A DNA stretch of 64,000 bases from Pseudomonas paracarnis (GTDB lineage Bacteria; Pseudomonadota; Gammaproteobacteria; Pseudomonadales; Pseudomonadaceae): assembly GCF_904063055.1 (NCBI RefSeq), contig NZ_CAJFCN010000005.1:186001-250000 (forward strand), read 5' to 3'. Positions 53,564-63,569 of this stretch are shown piece by piece. The position numbers were made by a program, and so were the translations under genes. Position 1 is the stretch's first letter, and the number at the start of each line of letters is the position of its first letter. The notes below the pieces were generated by a model that was not told where the DNA came from, searched no databases, and saw only the letters and a program-made list of their open reading frames with translations.

Positions 53564-54172
53564 ATGTCCGCTTCGATCCTGTATATCCACGGCTTCAACA
53601 GTGCGCCGGCTTCCAACAAGGCCAGCCAGTTGACCACCGTGATGGGCACCCTTGGCCTGTCCGACCAGTTACGCGTACCGGCGCTGCATCACCACCCTCG
53701 TCAGGCAATTCTTCAATTGGAGCAAGCGATTGCGCAACTGGGCCGGCCACTGCTGGTCGGCAGCTCACTCGGCGGCTACTATGCAACCCATCTTGCCGAA
53801 CGCCATGGCCTCAAGGCGCTGCTGGTCAACCCGGCGGTCAGTCCCCATCGGATGTTCGACGGTTACCTGGGCACCCAGAAGAACCTCTACACCGATGAGA
53901 CCTGGGAGTTGACACAGGACCACGTCACGGCCTTGGCCGAGCTGGAAGTACCGGCGCCCCAGGATGCCGCGCGTTATCAGGTGTGGTTGCAGACCGGGGA
54001 CGAAACCCTGGATTATCGCCTGGCCCAACAGTATTACCGGGCCTGCGCCTTGCGCATCCAGGCCGGTGGCGACCATGGTTACCAGGGGTTCGCCCAGCAA
54101 TTGCCGGCACTGTTGTGCTTTGCCGGCATTGGCGCAGATCAGTTTCAATCCTTCGATTTTTCGTCACTGTAG
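53564..54172 (+). CDS. yqiA: YqiA family alpha/beta-hydrolase esterase
   Basis: A 202-residue alpha/beta-hydrolase. The N terminus ILYIHGFNSAP carries the oxyanion region, the nucleophile Ser68 lies in GSSLGG, and the catalytic His lies in GGDHGYQGF. E. coli YqiA is an esterase of unknown physiological substrate encoded just before parE, as here. Confidence 0.92.
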   Translation: MSASILYIHGFNSAPASNKASQLTTVMGTLGLSDQLRVPALHHHPRQAILQLEQAIAQLGRPLLVGSSLGGYYATHLAERHGLKALLVNPAVSPHRMFDGYLGTQKNLYTDETWELTQDHVTALAELEVPAPQDAARYQVWLQTGDETLDYRLAQQYYRACALRIQAGGDHGYQGFAQQLPALLCFAGIGADQFQSFDFSSL

Positions 54173-54218
54173 AAAATCGCAGGTCACTTTTTAATCGAAC
54201 GACTCACGACGAGACCCC

Positions 54219-56123
54219 ATGGCCACTCCCAGCGCTAGCTCTTATAACGCCGACGCCATCGAAGTCCTCTCGGGCCTCGACCCGGTGCGCAAACGCCCCG
54301 GCATGTACACCGACACCAGTCGGCCGAACCACCTTGCCCAGGAAGTCATCGACAACAGCGTCGACGAAGCCTTGGCCGGGCACGCCAAGTCGGTGCAAGT
54401 CATCCTTCACGCCGACCATTCCCTGGAAGTGTCCGACGACGGTCGTGGCATGCCGGTGGACATTCACCCCGAAGAGGGTGTGCCGGGCGTCGAGCTGATC
54501 CTCACCAAACTGCATGCCGGCGGCAAGTTCTCCAACAAGAACTACCAGTTCTCTGGCGGTTTGCACGGCGTGGGTATTTCCGTGGTCAACGCGCTGTCGA
54601 CCCTGGTGCGGGTCAAGGTCAAGCGCGATGGCAACGAGTACCAGATGACTTTCGCCGATGGCTACAAAGCCACCGACCTGGAAGTGATCGGCACCGTGGG
54701 CAAGCGCAACACCGGCACCAGCGTGTACTTTGCGCCGGACCCCAAGTATTTCGATTCGCCCAAATTCTCCATCAGCCGCCTCAAGCACGTGCTCAAGGCC
54801 AAGGCCGTGCTGTGCCCGGGGCTGCTGGTCAGCTTTGAAGACAAAGGCACCGGCGAGAAGGTCGAATGGCACTACGAAGACGGCCTGCGCTCTTACCTGG
54901 AAGACTCGGTCAGCGACTTCGAGCGCCTGCCCAACGAGCCGTTCTGCGGCAGCCTGTCGGGTAATAAAGAAGCGGTGGACTGGGCGCTGCTGTGGTTGCC
55001 CGAAGGTGGCGACAGCGTGCAGGAAAGCTACGTCAACCTGATCCCCACGGCCCAGGGCGGCACCCACGTCAACGGTTTGCGCCAAGGCTTGCTGGATGCC
55101 ATGCGTGAGTTCTGCGAATACCGCAGCCTGTTGCCGCGCGGCGTCAAACTGGCGCCGGAAGACGTGTGGGAGCGCATCGCGTTCGTGCTGTCGATGAAGA
55201 TGCAGGAACCGCAATTCTCCGGGCAGACCAAGGAGCGCCTGTCGTCCCGCGAGGCAGCGGCGTTTGTCTCTGGCGTGGTCAAGGACGCCTTCAGCCTGTG
55301 GCTCAACGAGCATCCGGAACTGGGCCTGGCCCTGGCGGAGCTGGCGATCAACAACGCCGGCCGGCGCTTGAAGGCGAGCAAAAAGGTCGAGCGCAAGCGC
55401 ATCACCCAGGGCCCGGCACTGCCGGGCAAACTGGCCGATTGCGCCGGGCAAGACCCGATGCGTTCCGAGCTGTTCCTGGTGGAAGGTGACTCCGCCGGCG
55501 GTTCCGCCAAGCAAGCGCGGGACAAGGAGTTCCAGGCGATCCTGCCGTTGCGCGGCAAGATCCTCAACACCTGGGAAGTCGATGGCAGCGAAGTGCTGGC
55601 CAGCCAGGAAGTGCATAACATCGCGGTCGCCATCGGCGTCGATCCGGGCGCGGCAGACATGAGCCAGTTGCGCTACGGCAAGATCTGTATCCTCGCCGAC
55701 GCCGACTCTGACGGCCTGCACATTGCTACCTTGCTGTGCGCGTTGTTCGTCCAGCATTTCCGCCCGTTGGTGGATGCCGGTCACGTCTACGTCGCCATGC
55801 CGCCGCTGTACCGCATCGACCTGGGCAAGGAAATTTTCTACGCCCTGGACGAAGCCGAGCGCGATGGCATCCTTGACCGCCTGGTGGCCGAGAAGAAACG
55901 CGGCAAGCCACAGGTCACGCGATTCAAGGGCCTGGGTGAAATGAACCCGCCGCAACTGCGCGAAACCACCATGGACCCGAACACCCGGCGCCTGGTGCAG
56001 TTGACCCTGGAAGACTTCGCCGCCACCTCGGAAATGATGGACATGCTGCTGGCGAAGAAACGCGCCGGCGACCGCAAGACCTGGCTTGAATCCAAAGGCA
56101 ACCTGGCCGAGGTACTGGGCTGA
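54219..56123 (+). CDS. parE: DNA topoisomerase IV subunit B ParE
   Basis: The 634-residue ATPase subunit of topoisomerase IV, which decatenates daughter chromosomes. The GHKL ATPase domain has DNSVDEAL, DGRGMPVD and SGGLHGVG; the Toprim domain has EGDSAGG and DADSDGLH. The gene overlaps the following phytase-like gene by one base. Confidence 0.97.
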   Translation: MATPSASSYNADAIEVLSGLDPVRKRPGMYTDTSRPNHLAQEVIDNSVDEALAGHAKSVQVILHADHSLEVSDDGRGMPVDIHPEEGVPGVELILTKLHAGGKFSNKNYQFSGGLHGVGISVVNALSTLVRVKVKRDGNEYQMTFADGYKATDLEVIGTVGKRNTGTSVYFAPDPKYFDSPKFSISRLKHVLKAKAVLCPGLLVSFEDKGTGEKVEWHYEDGLRSYLEDSVSDFERLPNEPFCGSLSGNKEAVDWALLWLPEGGDSVQESYVNLIPTAQGGTHVNGLRQGLLDAMREFCEYRSLLPRGVKLAPEDVWERIAFVLSMKMQEPQFSGQTKERLSSREAAAFVSGVVKDAFSLWLNEHPELGLALAELAINNAGRRLKASKKVERKRITQGPALPGKLADCAGQDPMRSELFLVEGDSAGGSAKQARDKEFQAILPLRGKILNTWEVDGSEVLASQEVHNIAVAIGVDPGAADMSQLRYGKICILADADSDGLHIATLLCALFVQHFRPLVDAGHVYVAMPPLYRIDLGKEIFYALDEAERDGILDRLVAEKKRGKPQVTRFKGLGEMNPPQLRETTMDPNTRRLVQLTLEDFAATSEMMDMLLAKKRAGDRKTWLESKGNLAEVLG

Positions 56124-57118
56124 TGCGCACAGGCGTCGCCCTGGCGATCCTGATGTTGAGCGGGCTGGCGGTCACCCAGGTGGCCGCAGCCAGCGTGGCA
56201 GAGCTCAAACTGGTCTCGGAACACCCGGTTGACGGCATGCGCGGTGGGAACCTGTCGGGCCTGGCGTTGTGTGGCAACGAGCTGTGGACGGTTTCGGACC
56301 GCGATGACGACCAGATCTACCGCCTGGATACCCGTGCGCCGACCTGGAGCGCGCAAGCGCTGACGATCGACGTGCCGCCCGTGCCCGAGTCCGGCCTGCC
56401 TTGGGGCTTGCGTTCGCGCACCAAGGCAGCTTCGTTCATACGTGGTGGTGACCTGGACTTTGAAGGCATCAGTTGTGATGCCGCAGGCAACCGCTACATT
56501 GTCAGCGAAGCCCATGCCGCGGTGTTGCAGGTACCCGCAACGGGCGCACCCGAGTGGTTGAAAATCGCGCCGGGCATGGTGCGTGAAGCCAGGGCCAGTG
56601 GCATGTTGCTGCACTTTAATGCCTTGTTCGAAGGCCTGGCGGTAAACCCTGAAGGCAATCAGATCTGGCTGGCTGCCGAGCGCGAACGCCGTGGCCTGGT
56701 CTCGATCAAGCGTGGGCAGAGCGTATGGGATTGCGATGGCCGTTGTGTATTGTTGAGCGAGGCCGGCCAGGAAGTGCAACCGGCGCAGTTCCCCAACGCC
56801 AAGGCCGTGTCCAAGGACTTTGCTGACCTGTCGCTGTTCAACGGCAAGCTGTTTACCCTGGAGCGCAATGCGTTTCAGATCTGCCGGCGCGACCCGCTCA
56901 CGGCCAAGGTTGAGCTGTGCTGGTCGTTTGCCGACGAAGCCCTGACGCCGCAGCGACGTTACCCGCAGTCGTATGGCCTGGCTGAAGCCCTGTTGGTGGA
57001 TGCCGACGGTGCCTGGGTCGGGATCGACAACAATTTCGGCCCGCGTGCCGATGGTGAAAAACGTCCGATGGTCTATCGTTTTGCCGCTCCGGATGGCGGC
57101 TGGAGTGCCCAGCCATGA
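56123..57118 (+). CDS. Secreted esterase/phytase-like beta-propeller protein
   Basis: A 331-residue protein with an N-terminal signal peptide (about 1-22, ending TQVAA) and the 'esterase-like activity of phytase' pattern: NLSGLALCGNELWTVSDRDD, DLDFEGISCDAAGNRYIVSE, NALFEGLAVNPEGNQIWLA and a C-terminal GIDNNFGPRADGEKRP. This is probably a periplasmic beta-propeller; substrate unknown. It is wedged between parE (one-base overlap) and parC (70-base gap), apparently conserved in pseudomonads. Confidence 0.85.
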   Translation: MRTGVALAILMLSGLAVTQVAAASVAELKLVSEHPVDGMRGGNLSGLALCGNELWTVSDRDDDQIYRLDTRAPTWSAQALTIDVPPVPESGLPWGLRSRTKAASFIRGGDLDFEGISCDAAGNRYIVSEAHAAVLQVPATGAPEWLKIAPGMVREARASGMLLHFNALFEGLAVNPEGNQIWLAAERERRGLVSIKRGQSVWDCDGRCVLLSEAGQEVQPAQFPNAKAVSKDFADLSLFNGKLFTLERNAFQICRRDPLTAKVELCWSFADEALTPQRRYPQSYGLAEALLVDADGAWVGIDNNFGPRADGEKRPMVYRFAAPDGGWSAQP

Positions 57119-57188
57119 GTCGAGATTTTTTTGAATTGAATCAGCGCAGCGGCAGTTCCGCTGCGCCTTACCCCATGATGAGGCCCGC

Positions 57189-59453
57189 ATGAGTGACATC
57201 CTCGCAGACAGCTTAGATGGCGTAGAACGCCGGTCGCTGGCTGAATTCACCGAAAATGCCTACCTCAACTACTCCATGTACGTGATCATGGACCGTGCCT
57301 TGCCGCATATCGGCGACGGCCTGAAGCCCGTGCAACGGCGCATCATCTACGCCATGAGTGAGTTGGGCCTGGACGCCGATTCCAAGCACAAGAAATCGGC
57401 GCGTACCGTCGGTGACGTGCTGGGTAAATTCCACCCCCACGGTGATTCGGCGTGCTATGAAGCCATGGTGCTGATGGCCCAGCCGTTCAGCTACCGCTAT
57501 ACCCTGGTGGACGGGCAGGGTAACTGGGGTGCACCGGATGACCCCAAATCCTTCGCCGCCATGCGTTACACCGAGGCGCGGCTGTCGCGTTATTCCGAAG
57601 TGCTGCTCAGCGAGCTGGGCCAGGGCACTGCCGACTGGGGGCCGAACTTTGACGGCACCCTCGACGAACCCCTGGTGTTGCCGGCGCGTTTGCCGAATAT
57701 CCTGCTCAACGGCACCACCGGTATTGCGGTCGGCATGGCCACCGATGTGCCGCCGCACAACCTGCGCGAAGTCGCCACTGCCTGCGTGCGCTTGCTGGAT
57801 GAGCCCAAAGCTACGGTCGAGCAGCTCTGCGAGCATATCCAGGGCCCGGATTACCCGACCGAAGCAGAAATCATCACGCCGCGCGCGGACCTGCTGAAGA
57901 TGTACGAAACGGGCAAGGGCTCGGTGCGTATGCGCGCGGTGTACCACATCGAGGACGGCGACATTATTGTGACCGCGCTGCCGCACCAGGTATCGGGTGC
58001 CAAGGTGCTGGAGCAGATCGCCGCGTTGATGCAGGCCAAGCCGTCGAAATTGCCGCAAGTGGCCGACCTGCGTGACGAGTCCGACCATGAGAACCCATGC
58101 CGCATCGTGATCATCCCGACCAACAGCCGGGTGGATCATGAAGTGCTGATGCAGCACTTGTTTGCCAGCACCGACCTGGAGTCCAGCTACCGGGTCAACG
58201 TCAACATCATCGGCCTGGACGGCAAGCCGCAGTTGAAGAACCTGCGCAACCTGCTGGTTGAGTGGCTAGAGTTCCGCGTACAAACCGTGCGCCGCCGCCT
58301 GCAATTCCGCCTCGACAAGGTTGAGCGCCGCTTGCACCTGTTGGACGGCTTGCTGATCGCCTACCTCAATTTGGATGAAGTGATCCATATCATCCGTACC
58401 GCCGAGCATCCGAAGGCCGAGCTGATCGCGCGTTTCGAGCTGAGCGAAATCCAGGCGGACTACATCCTCGACACCCGCTTGCGCCAGTTGGCTCGCCTGG
58501 AAGAAATGAAGCTGCGCGACGAGCAGGATGCCCTGCTCAAGGAACAAGCCAAGCTGCAAGCCCTGCTGGGCAGCGAAGCCAAGCTCAAGAAGCTGGTGCG
58601 CAGCGAACTGATCAAAGACGCCGAAACCTATGGCGATGACCGTCGCTCGCCTATCGTCGAGCGCGCTGAAGCCAAGGCGCTGACCGAAACCGAGCTGTTG
58701 CCCAACGAGAAAATTACCGTCGTTCTGTCGGAAAAGGGTTGGGTTCGCTCCGCCAAAGGGCATGATATTGACGCCACCGGCCTTTCGTACAAAGCCGGTG
58801 ATGGCTTCAAGACCGCTGCCGCCGGGCGTTCCAATCAATTCGCGGTGTTTATCGACTCGACCGGGCGCAGTTATTCGGTGCCGGCCCACACCCTGCCGTC
58901 TGCACGGGGGCAGGGCGAGCCGTTGACCGGGCGCCTCACGCCGCCACCAGGGGCGAATTTCGAGTGCGTGCTGTTGCCGGACGATGATTCGCTGTATGTC
59001 ATCGCCTCCGACGCCGGTTACGGTTTCGTGGTCAAGGGTGAAGACCTGCAGGCCAAGAACAAGGCGGGCAAGGCGCTGTTGAGCCTGCCGAACAATGCCA
59101 AGGTGATCCTGCCAAGGCCGGTGGAGGATCGGGAGAGTAACTGGCTGGCGTCGGTGACCACCGAAGGGCGCTTGCTGGTGTTCAAGATCAGCGACTTGCC
59201 GCAGCTGGGCAAGGGTAAAGGCAACAAGATCATCGGGATTCCCGGTGACCGGGTGGCCAGTCGCGAGGAGTATGTGACTGACATCGCCGTGGTCCCGGAA
59301 GGTTCTACCCTGGTGCTCCAGGCCGGCAAGCGCACGTTGTCATTGCGCCCTGACGACCTTGAACACTACAAGGGTGAGCGTGGCCGGCGAGGTAACAAAC
59401 TGCCACGAGGCTTCCAGCGAGTGGATGCCTTGCTGGTCGAAACGCCGGTTTAA
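57189..59453 (+). CDS. parC: DNA topoisomerase IV subunit A ParC
   Basis: The 754-residue DNA-cleaving subunit. The catalytic Tyr127 is in [12 protein letters not shown]. The quinolone-determining positions are Ser87 and Glu91 ([12 protein letters not shown]), which are the susceptible-type residues. The C-terminal beta-pinwheel (about 500-740) is present. It is encoded 70 bases after the phytase-like gene and probably co-transcribed with parE. Confidence 0.97.
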   Translation: MSDILADSLDGVERRSLAEFTENAYLNYSMYVIMDRALPHIGDGLKPVQRRIIYAMSELGLDADSKHKKSARTVGDVLGKFHPHGDSACYEAMVLMAQPFSYRYTLVDGQGNWGAPDDPKSFAAMRYTEARLSRYSEVLLSELGQGTADWGPNFDGTLDEPLVLPARLPNILLNGTTGIAVGMATDVPPHNLREVATACVRLLDEPKATVEQLCEHIQGPDYPTEAEIITPRADLLKMYETGKGSVRMRAVYHIEDGDIIVTALPHQVSGAKVLEQIAALMQAKPSKLPQVADLRDESDHENPCRIVIIPTNSRVDHEVLMQHLFASTDLESSYRVNVNIIGLDGKPQLKNLRNLLVEWLEFRVQTVRRRLQFRLDKVERRLHLLDGLLIAYLNLDEVIHIIRTAEHPKAELIARFELSEIQADYILDTRLRQLARLEEMKLRDEQDALLKEQAKLQALLGSEAKLKKLVRSELIKDAETYGDDRRSPIVERAEAKALTETELLPNEKITVVLSEKGWVRSAKGHDIDATGLSYKAGDGFKTAAAGRSNQFAVFIDSTGRSYSVPAHTLPSARGQGEPLTGRLTPPPGANFECVLLPDDDSLYVIASDAGYGFVVKGEDLQAKNKAGKALLSLPNNAKVILPRPVEDRESNWLASVTTEGRLLVFKISDLPQLGKGKGNKIIGIPGDRVASREEYVTDIAVVPEGSTLVLQAGKRTLSLRPDDLEHYKGERGRRGNKLPRGFQRVDALLVETPV

Positions 59454-59469
59454 GCGGTACTAGAGGCCT

Positions 59470-59495
59470 CGATCTACGATTTAACGCGTAGATCG
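59470..59495 (+). terminator. Possible terminator hairpin after parC
   Basis: CGATCTACG and CGTAGATCG form a nine-pair stem with an eight-base loop 17 bases after the parC stop. There is no long T tract, so termination is uncertain. Confidence 0.4.
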
Positions 59496-59626
59496 ATGCT
59501 TTCGCGCTGGAGTCATGGCGCATATTCACGGATGATATGGCCTTTCCAGCGCCGGCGTGGCCGAGCGTGTTCAGGTTATTTTTAGTATTACATTGTGGTT
59601 CGCCTTGTGGCAGCCACTTGGATGGG

Positions 59627-60340
59627 ATGATGACTGCTCCACGCCTTCCTCTATTTTTGATGCTCGCTGGCCTTTTGGGGTTGGCGGGTTGCAGCACACA
59701 TCAACCGGTGTCGCTGTACCAGCTGGACAGCGGAAGTCCGGCTCAGCCAGCCCAAACCGCTGGCATGGCCGTATTGCTGGGGCCGGTAGTGGTTGCCGAT
59801 TACCTGCAACGCGAAACCCTGCTTCAACGTCAGAACGACGGCAGCCTGCAAGGTTCCACAGATGGTCGTTGGGCCGGTAGCCTGTCGTCGGATATCAACC
59901 AGTTGATGTTGCGTCAGGTCGCCGGCCAGCTGGACAGCCAGCGTGTGGTCCTGGCACCGGGACCCTCCGGGTTCACCCCGGATGTACAGGTGTTGCTGAC
60001 CATTACGCGGCTGGATTCCGGCAAGTCGCAACCGGCGATCCTGGATGCACAGTGGCGCCTGATCGACCGTCGCGGGCAGGTGCGGGACAACCGCATTGTG
60101 CATCTGCAGGAAGAGCACGCCGGCACCACTGCGTCCCAGGTCCAGGCCCAGGGTGTGCTGTTGCAGCACTTGGCACAGCAGTTGTCGGTGGCGCTCAAAC
60201 CATTGGCCAACCAGCCGCCGATTGCCGAAGCGCAACCGCGTAAGCAGGCCCCCGCCCAGGCCAAGCCTGCGGCCCCGGAAAAACCGAAGATGCCGATGGC
60301 CACGCCGATTCGTACGGACTTGGAAGTGTTCAGATTCTGA
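59627..60340 (+). CDS. PqiC-like ABC-transport auxiliary lipoprotein
   Basis: A 237-residue lipoprotein of the PqiC/YmbA (DUF330) type. The start at 59627 (MMTAPRLPLFLML) gives a signal peptide with lipobox LAGC; the frame stays open upstream to 59537. The core has VSLYQLDSG, VVVADYLQRETLLQR and PDVQVLLTITRLDSGKSQ. It carries an extra Ala/Pro/Lys-rich C-terminal tail (about 195-237). PqiC normally works with the MCE-domain protein PqiB to move phospholipids, but no pqiA or pqiB gene is adjacent. Confidence 0.87.
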   Translation: MMTAPRLPLFLMLAGLLGLAGCSTHQPVSLYQLDSGSPAQPAQTAGMAVLLGPVVVADYLQRETLLQRQNDGSLQGSTDGRWAGSLSSDINQLMLRQVAGQLDSQRVVLAPGPSGFTPDVQVLLTITRLDSGKSQPAILDAQWRLIDRRGQVRDNRIVHLQEEHAGTTASQVQAQGVLLQHLAQQLSVALKPLANQPPIAEAQPRKQAPAQAKPAAPEKPKMPMATPIRTDLEVFRF

Positions 60341-60358
60341 TCTGAATGGCGCACAAAC

Positions 60359-60388
60359 AAAAGGCCCGCTGAATAAGCGGGCCTTTTT
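60359..60388 (+). terminator. Rho-independent terminator of the PqiC-like gene
   Basis: AAGGCCCGCT and AGCGGGCCTT form a ten-pair stem with a five-base loop, followed by T residues. Confidence 0.92.
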
Positions 60389-60438
60389 GTTGGGCTGCGA
60401 TTTAAGCTGCACCACAACCCAAATGGGGGGTGGGCTTG

Positions 60439-60527
60439 TGTGTGAGCGGGCTTGCTCGCGAATCAGGTGTGTCAGGGGCGCATCAGCAGACTGACACGCC
60501 GCCTTCGCGAGCAAGCCTGCTCCCACA
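60439..60527. repeat. REP-type inverted repeat
   Basis: Arms TGTGTGAGCGGGCTTGCTCG (60439) and its near-complement ending CTGCTCCCACA (60527) sit between the PqiC-like gene and the convergent membrane protein gene. Confidence 0.88.
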
Positions 60528-60562
60528 TAAGCCCAGCTCCACAGTAGGTATAACGCTATGCC

Positions 60563-62095
60563 TCAGGGCTTACGGGTCTCATGCATCCGCGCCAACTGAC
60601 GCTCCAGCATCGACGGATACGGCTCCATCAACCGCTCCACACAACTGGCCCCTTCAGGGCTGGCAATCGGGCGGATACGTGCGCGTTGGCGGATCAGCGT
60701 GTCCTCACTGATCTTGCGCTCCACCAGCAGCAGGTTACGGCTGTGCTGGGACAAGGCCAGGGCATCCTGGGCGATTTCGGTCAGCAGCAGGTCGATCTGG
60801 CTGATGCCAAACAGGTCGTCACCCACGGTTAGACCCAGCTGCAGTTGCAGGGTAATGCCGCTGTCGGCTACTTCGATCTGCAGGGCATGGCCCAAGGCGC
60901 GCAACAGCTCGCCGCAGCAGATGGCATTGGTCAGGTAGTCCTCGCCGCTGTCTTCGCTGTGGAACAGCATCAGCGTGCTGCCATCGTTCAGGGTGTGCAG
61001 TTCGCTCTGGTAGAGCGAAGCGGCCTGGTCGAGGCAGTCACGGTAGCGTTCGAGCAGTTCGGTCAGGCGGGCGCGGGGCAGGCGGCGCAGTTGCTCCTGG
61101 GCACCCAGTTGCACGGCGAGTACAGCACTGTGCTGTGGCTCGGCGTTCTTGACCGCAACCGGTTTGGGCGCAGCGACTGGGGCGGCTGCCGAGGTGTCGC
61201 GCAGGTCGGCGAACGGGTCTTCGTCGTCCAGCTCGTCTTCCTCGGCCTTGATCACATGGCGCGGCGCAGGCTTGAGGCCGGCCACCGGGGCGCTTTCGTC
61301 GAAGCCTGGGTCGCGCAGGTCGCGCACTTCAAACTCAGGCTCGTCGTTGTAGTCCTCGGTGTCGTCGTACTCAGGCTCGGGCTCGGCTTCAGGCGCTTTC
61401 GGCTCCGGGGCAAAGCTGGTGTGGAGCTGGCGCGCGAGGTCGCCGATTTCGTCCTGGCGATCGGTGGCCGGGGTGTGTTCGTCGATATCCCGCAGCCAGA
61501 TGCGCAGTTGCATCAACGGCGTGGAGATATGCCGACCAAGGCGCAGGCTCAAGGCCAGGGCCAAGGCCAGCAGGATCGCGCTCAGGATGCCCATGCTTTG
61601 CAGGCTGATGGTCATCGGCTGCTGGAACTGTTGCATATCAAGGCTGATACGCAGTTGGCCGGCCTTCACGTCCTGGAACGTGATATTGCTCTGATACAGG
61701 CCCTCGGCCTCACCGAGCAGGCCGTTTTTCGGGCGCTGCCCGGCCTCGGCCATGATCCGGTTGTCCACGCTATAGATGGCGGCGTGGGCCACCAGCGGGT
61801 TCTTGGTCAGGTTGTTGAGCAATACGTTGAGGCTGAGGATGTCGTTGGACACCAGCAACTCAGTCGCCGAAGTGGCAGTCTGGGTTGTCAGGCTCGCGCC
61901 CAGGGCGTCAGCTTGCTCGTGCATGGCCTGCTTGAACTGCAAACCCATCACGCAGGCGTAGATCACCAGGGCCAGAGCGACCAGGATCACGTTATGGCTG
62001 GCGATGCGCAATGCAATCGGTACACGGCGATGGCGCAGTGCCCGGAAGATCAGCAGGAAGAAGTTATCGGTTTTTACTGGCGTGGGCCGGTTCAC
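60563..62095 (-). CDS. AhpA/YtjB family inner-membrane protein with HAMP-like region
   Basis: A 510-residue membrane protein. Start GTG 62095, (M)NRPTPVKTDNFF, follows GAG. One N-terminal helix (about 30-50) and a second helix (about 165-185) flank a periplasmic loop that resembles the YtjB/SMP domain. A HAMP-like segment and an unusually acidic low-complexity linker (about 225-300, rich in Glu, Asp and Pro) follow, then a C-terminal domain (about 320-490) related to nucleotide-cyclase-like or sensor folds. The gene is divergent from serB, as I recall for other pseudomonads. Function unknown. Confidence 0.8.
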   Translation of the reverse strand: MNRPTPVKTDNFFLLIFRALRHRRVPIALRIASHNVILVALALVIYACVMGLQFKQAMHEQADALGASLTTQTATSATELLVSNDILSLNVLLNNLTKNPLVAHAAIYSVDNRIMAEAGQRPKNGLLGEAEGLYQSNITFQDVKAGQLRISLDMQQFQQPMTISLQSMGILSAILLALALALSLRLGRHISTPLMQLRIWLRDIDEHTPATDRQDEIGDLARQLHTSFAPEPKAPEAEPEPEYDDTEDYNDEPEFEVRDLRDPGFDESAPVAGLKPAPRHVIKAEEDELDDEDPFADLRDTSAAAPVAAPKPVAVKNAEPQHSAVLAVQLGAQEQLRRLPRARLTELLERYRDCLDQAASLYQSELHTLNDGSTLMLFHSEDSGEDYLTNAICCGELLRALGHALQIEVADSGITLQLQLGLTVGDDLFGISQIDLLLTEIAQDALALSQHSRNLLLVERKISEDTLIRQRARIRPIASPEGASCVERLMEPYPSMLERQLARMHETRKP

Positions 62096-62228
62096 TTGCG
62101 CTCGGCTCTTGGTCCGTGAAGTTGACGCGCAGTATAGCGACAGGCCCCTGGCCGGCAAAGCGCTGCCTGTGCCCGATGGTCACTGAAAGTGGGTAGAATG
62201 CGGTTTTTTTCCAGCCTGGGGGTGCGCT

Positions 62229-63443
62229 TTGCGCGAAATTGTCCTGATCAACATCACGGGTGAAGACCGACCGGGTCTCACCGCAGCCATTACCGGCGTC
62301 CTGGCCCAGGGTGGTGTGAACATTCTCGACATCGGCCAGGCAGTGATCCACGACACCTTGTCGTTCGGCATCCTGGTGGAGATCCCCAGCACCGAGCAGG
62401 CCTCCTCGGTACTCAAGGACATCCTGTTTACGGCGTATAAGCTCGATCAACAGGTACGTTTCACCCCGGTGTCCGAAGCTGACTACCAGCACTGGGTCGA
62501 AGGCCAGGGTAAAAAACGCCATATCGTCACCCTGTTGACCCGCAAGGTAACGGCTGAGCAGCTGCAGCGCGTCAGTTCGATCACCGCGCAATACGGATTG
62601 AATATCGACCATATTGACCGTCTGTCGGGTCGCATGCCATTGGACACCCCGGCTGACAAAGGCAAGGGCTGCATCGAGTTCTCCGTGCGCGGTGAACCGG
62701 CTGACGCGCAAGCGCTGCGCGCCGACTTCCTGAGCGTGGCCCAGGAACTGAATGTCGATATCGCCTTCCAGGAAGACTCCCTGTTCCGTCGCAACCGCCG
62801 CTTGGCGGTGTTCGACATGGACTCCACCTTGATCGAAGCCGAAGTCATCGATGAGCTGGCCAAGGCGGCCGGTGTGGGCGAGCAAGTTTCTGAGATTACC
62901 GAGCGCGCGATGGCCGGCGAGCTGGATTTTCGTGCCAGCTTCAAGGAGCGTCTTGCGCTGCTCAAGGGCCTGGACGTGGGCGTGTTGGACTCGATCGGCG
63001 CGTCGCTGCGCCTGACTGAAGGCGCCGAAACCCTGTTCGCCGAACTCAAGCGACTGGGCTACAAGACCGCCATCCTGTCCGGCGGCTTCACGTACTTCGC
63101 CAAGCAGTTGCAGGCCAAGCTGGGCATTGACTATGTATTCGCCAACGAGCTGGAAGTGGTGGATGGCAAAGTGACTGGCGTCGCGGTGGAGCCGATTGTC
63201 GACGCCCAGCGCAAGGCCGACCTGCTCAAGGAATTGGCCCATAAGGAAGGCTTGCGCCTGGAGCAGACCATTGCGGTCGGCGACGGCGCCAATGACTTGC
63301 CGATGCTGGCGATTGCCGGGTTGGGCGTGGCCTTTCGCGCCAAACCGTTGGTCAAGCAGTCAGCCAAGCAGGCGATTTCGACCTTGGGGTTGGATGGCGT
63401 GTTGTATCTGCTGGGCTTGCGTGACCGCGACGGTCAGCTATAA
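62229..63443 (+). CDS. serB: Phosphoserine phosphatase SerB
   Basis: A 404-residue enzyme for the last step of serine synthesis. Two N-terminal ACT domains (about 1-165; the first begins REIVLINITGEDRPGLTAAI) are followed by a HAD phosphatase domain with VFDMDSTLIEAEVIDE (nucleophile Asp196, Asp198), ILSGGFTYF and GDGANDLPML. The start is TTG (62229) behind GGGG. The double-ACT form is longer than E. coli SerB (322 residues) and typical of pseudomonads. Confidence 0.95.
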   Translation: MREIVLINITGEDRPGLTAAITGVLAQGGVNILDIGQAVIHDTLSFGILVEIPSTEQASSVLKDILFTAYKLDQQVRFTPVSEADYQHWVEGQGKKRHIVTLLTRKVTAEQLQRVSSITAQYGLNIDHIDRLSGRMPLDTPADKGKGCIEFSVRGEPADAQALRADFLSVAQELNVDIAFQEDSLFRRNRRLAVFDMDSTLIEAEVIDELAKAAGVGEQVSEITERAMAGELDFRASFKERLALLKGLDVGVLDSIGASLRLTEGAETLFAELKRLGYKTAILSGGFTYFAKQLQAKLGIDYVFANELEVVDGKVTGVAVEPIVDAQRKADLLKELAHKEGLRLEQTIAVGDGANDLPMLAIAGLGVAFRAKPLVKQSAKQAISTLGLDGVLYLLGLRDRDGQL

Positions 63444-63452
63444 CCCCACAGC

Positions 63453-63560
63453 TGATCGTTCCCACGCTCCGCGTGGGAACGCCTCCAGTGACGCTCTGCG
63501 TCACGCTTTGGGCGCAGAGCGCCTCGGGCTGCATTCCCACGCGGAGCGTGGGAACGATCA
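63453..63560. repeat. Multi-hairpin repeat downstream of serB
   Basis: The outer arms TGATCGTTCCCACG and CGTGGGAACGATCA (63453 and 63560 ends) enclose further perfect hairpins: GTTCCCACG/CGTGGGAAC in the left part, GTGACG/CGTCAC in the centre, GGCGC/GCGCC, and TTCCCACG/CGTGGGAA on the right. It belongs to a different repeat family from the GTGGGAGC-type REPs and lies between convergent serB and psd. Confidence 0.85.
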
Positions 63561-63569
63561 ACTGCAATA

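Noticed and set aside
57441..57461. Quinolone-resistance mutation in parC
   Set aside because: Positions 87 and 91 are Ser and Glu, the susceptible-type residues.
63453..63560. Possible CRISPR array
   Set aside because: The repeats are inverted and nested, without regular spacers or direct repeats; they form a multi-hairpin REP-like element.
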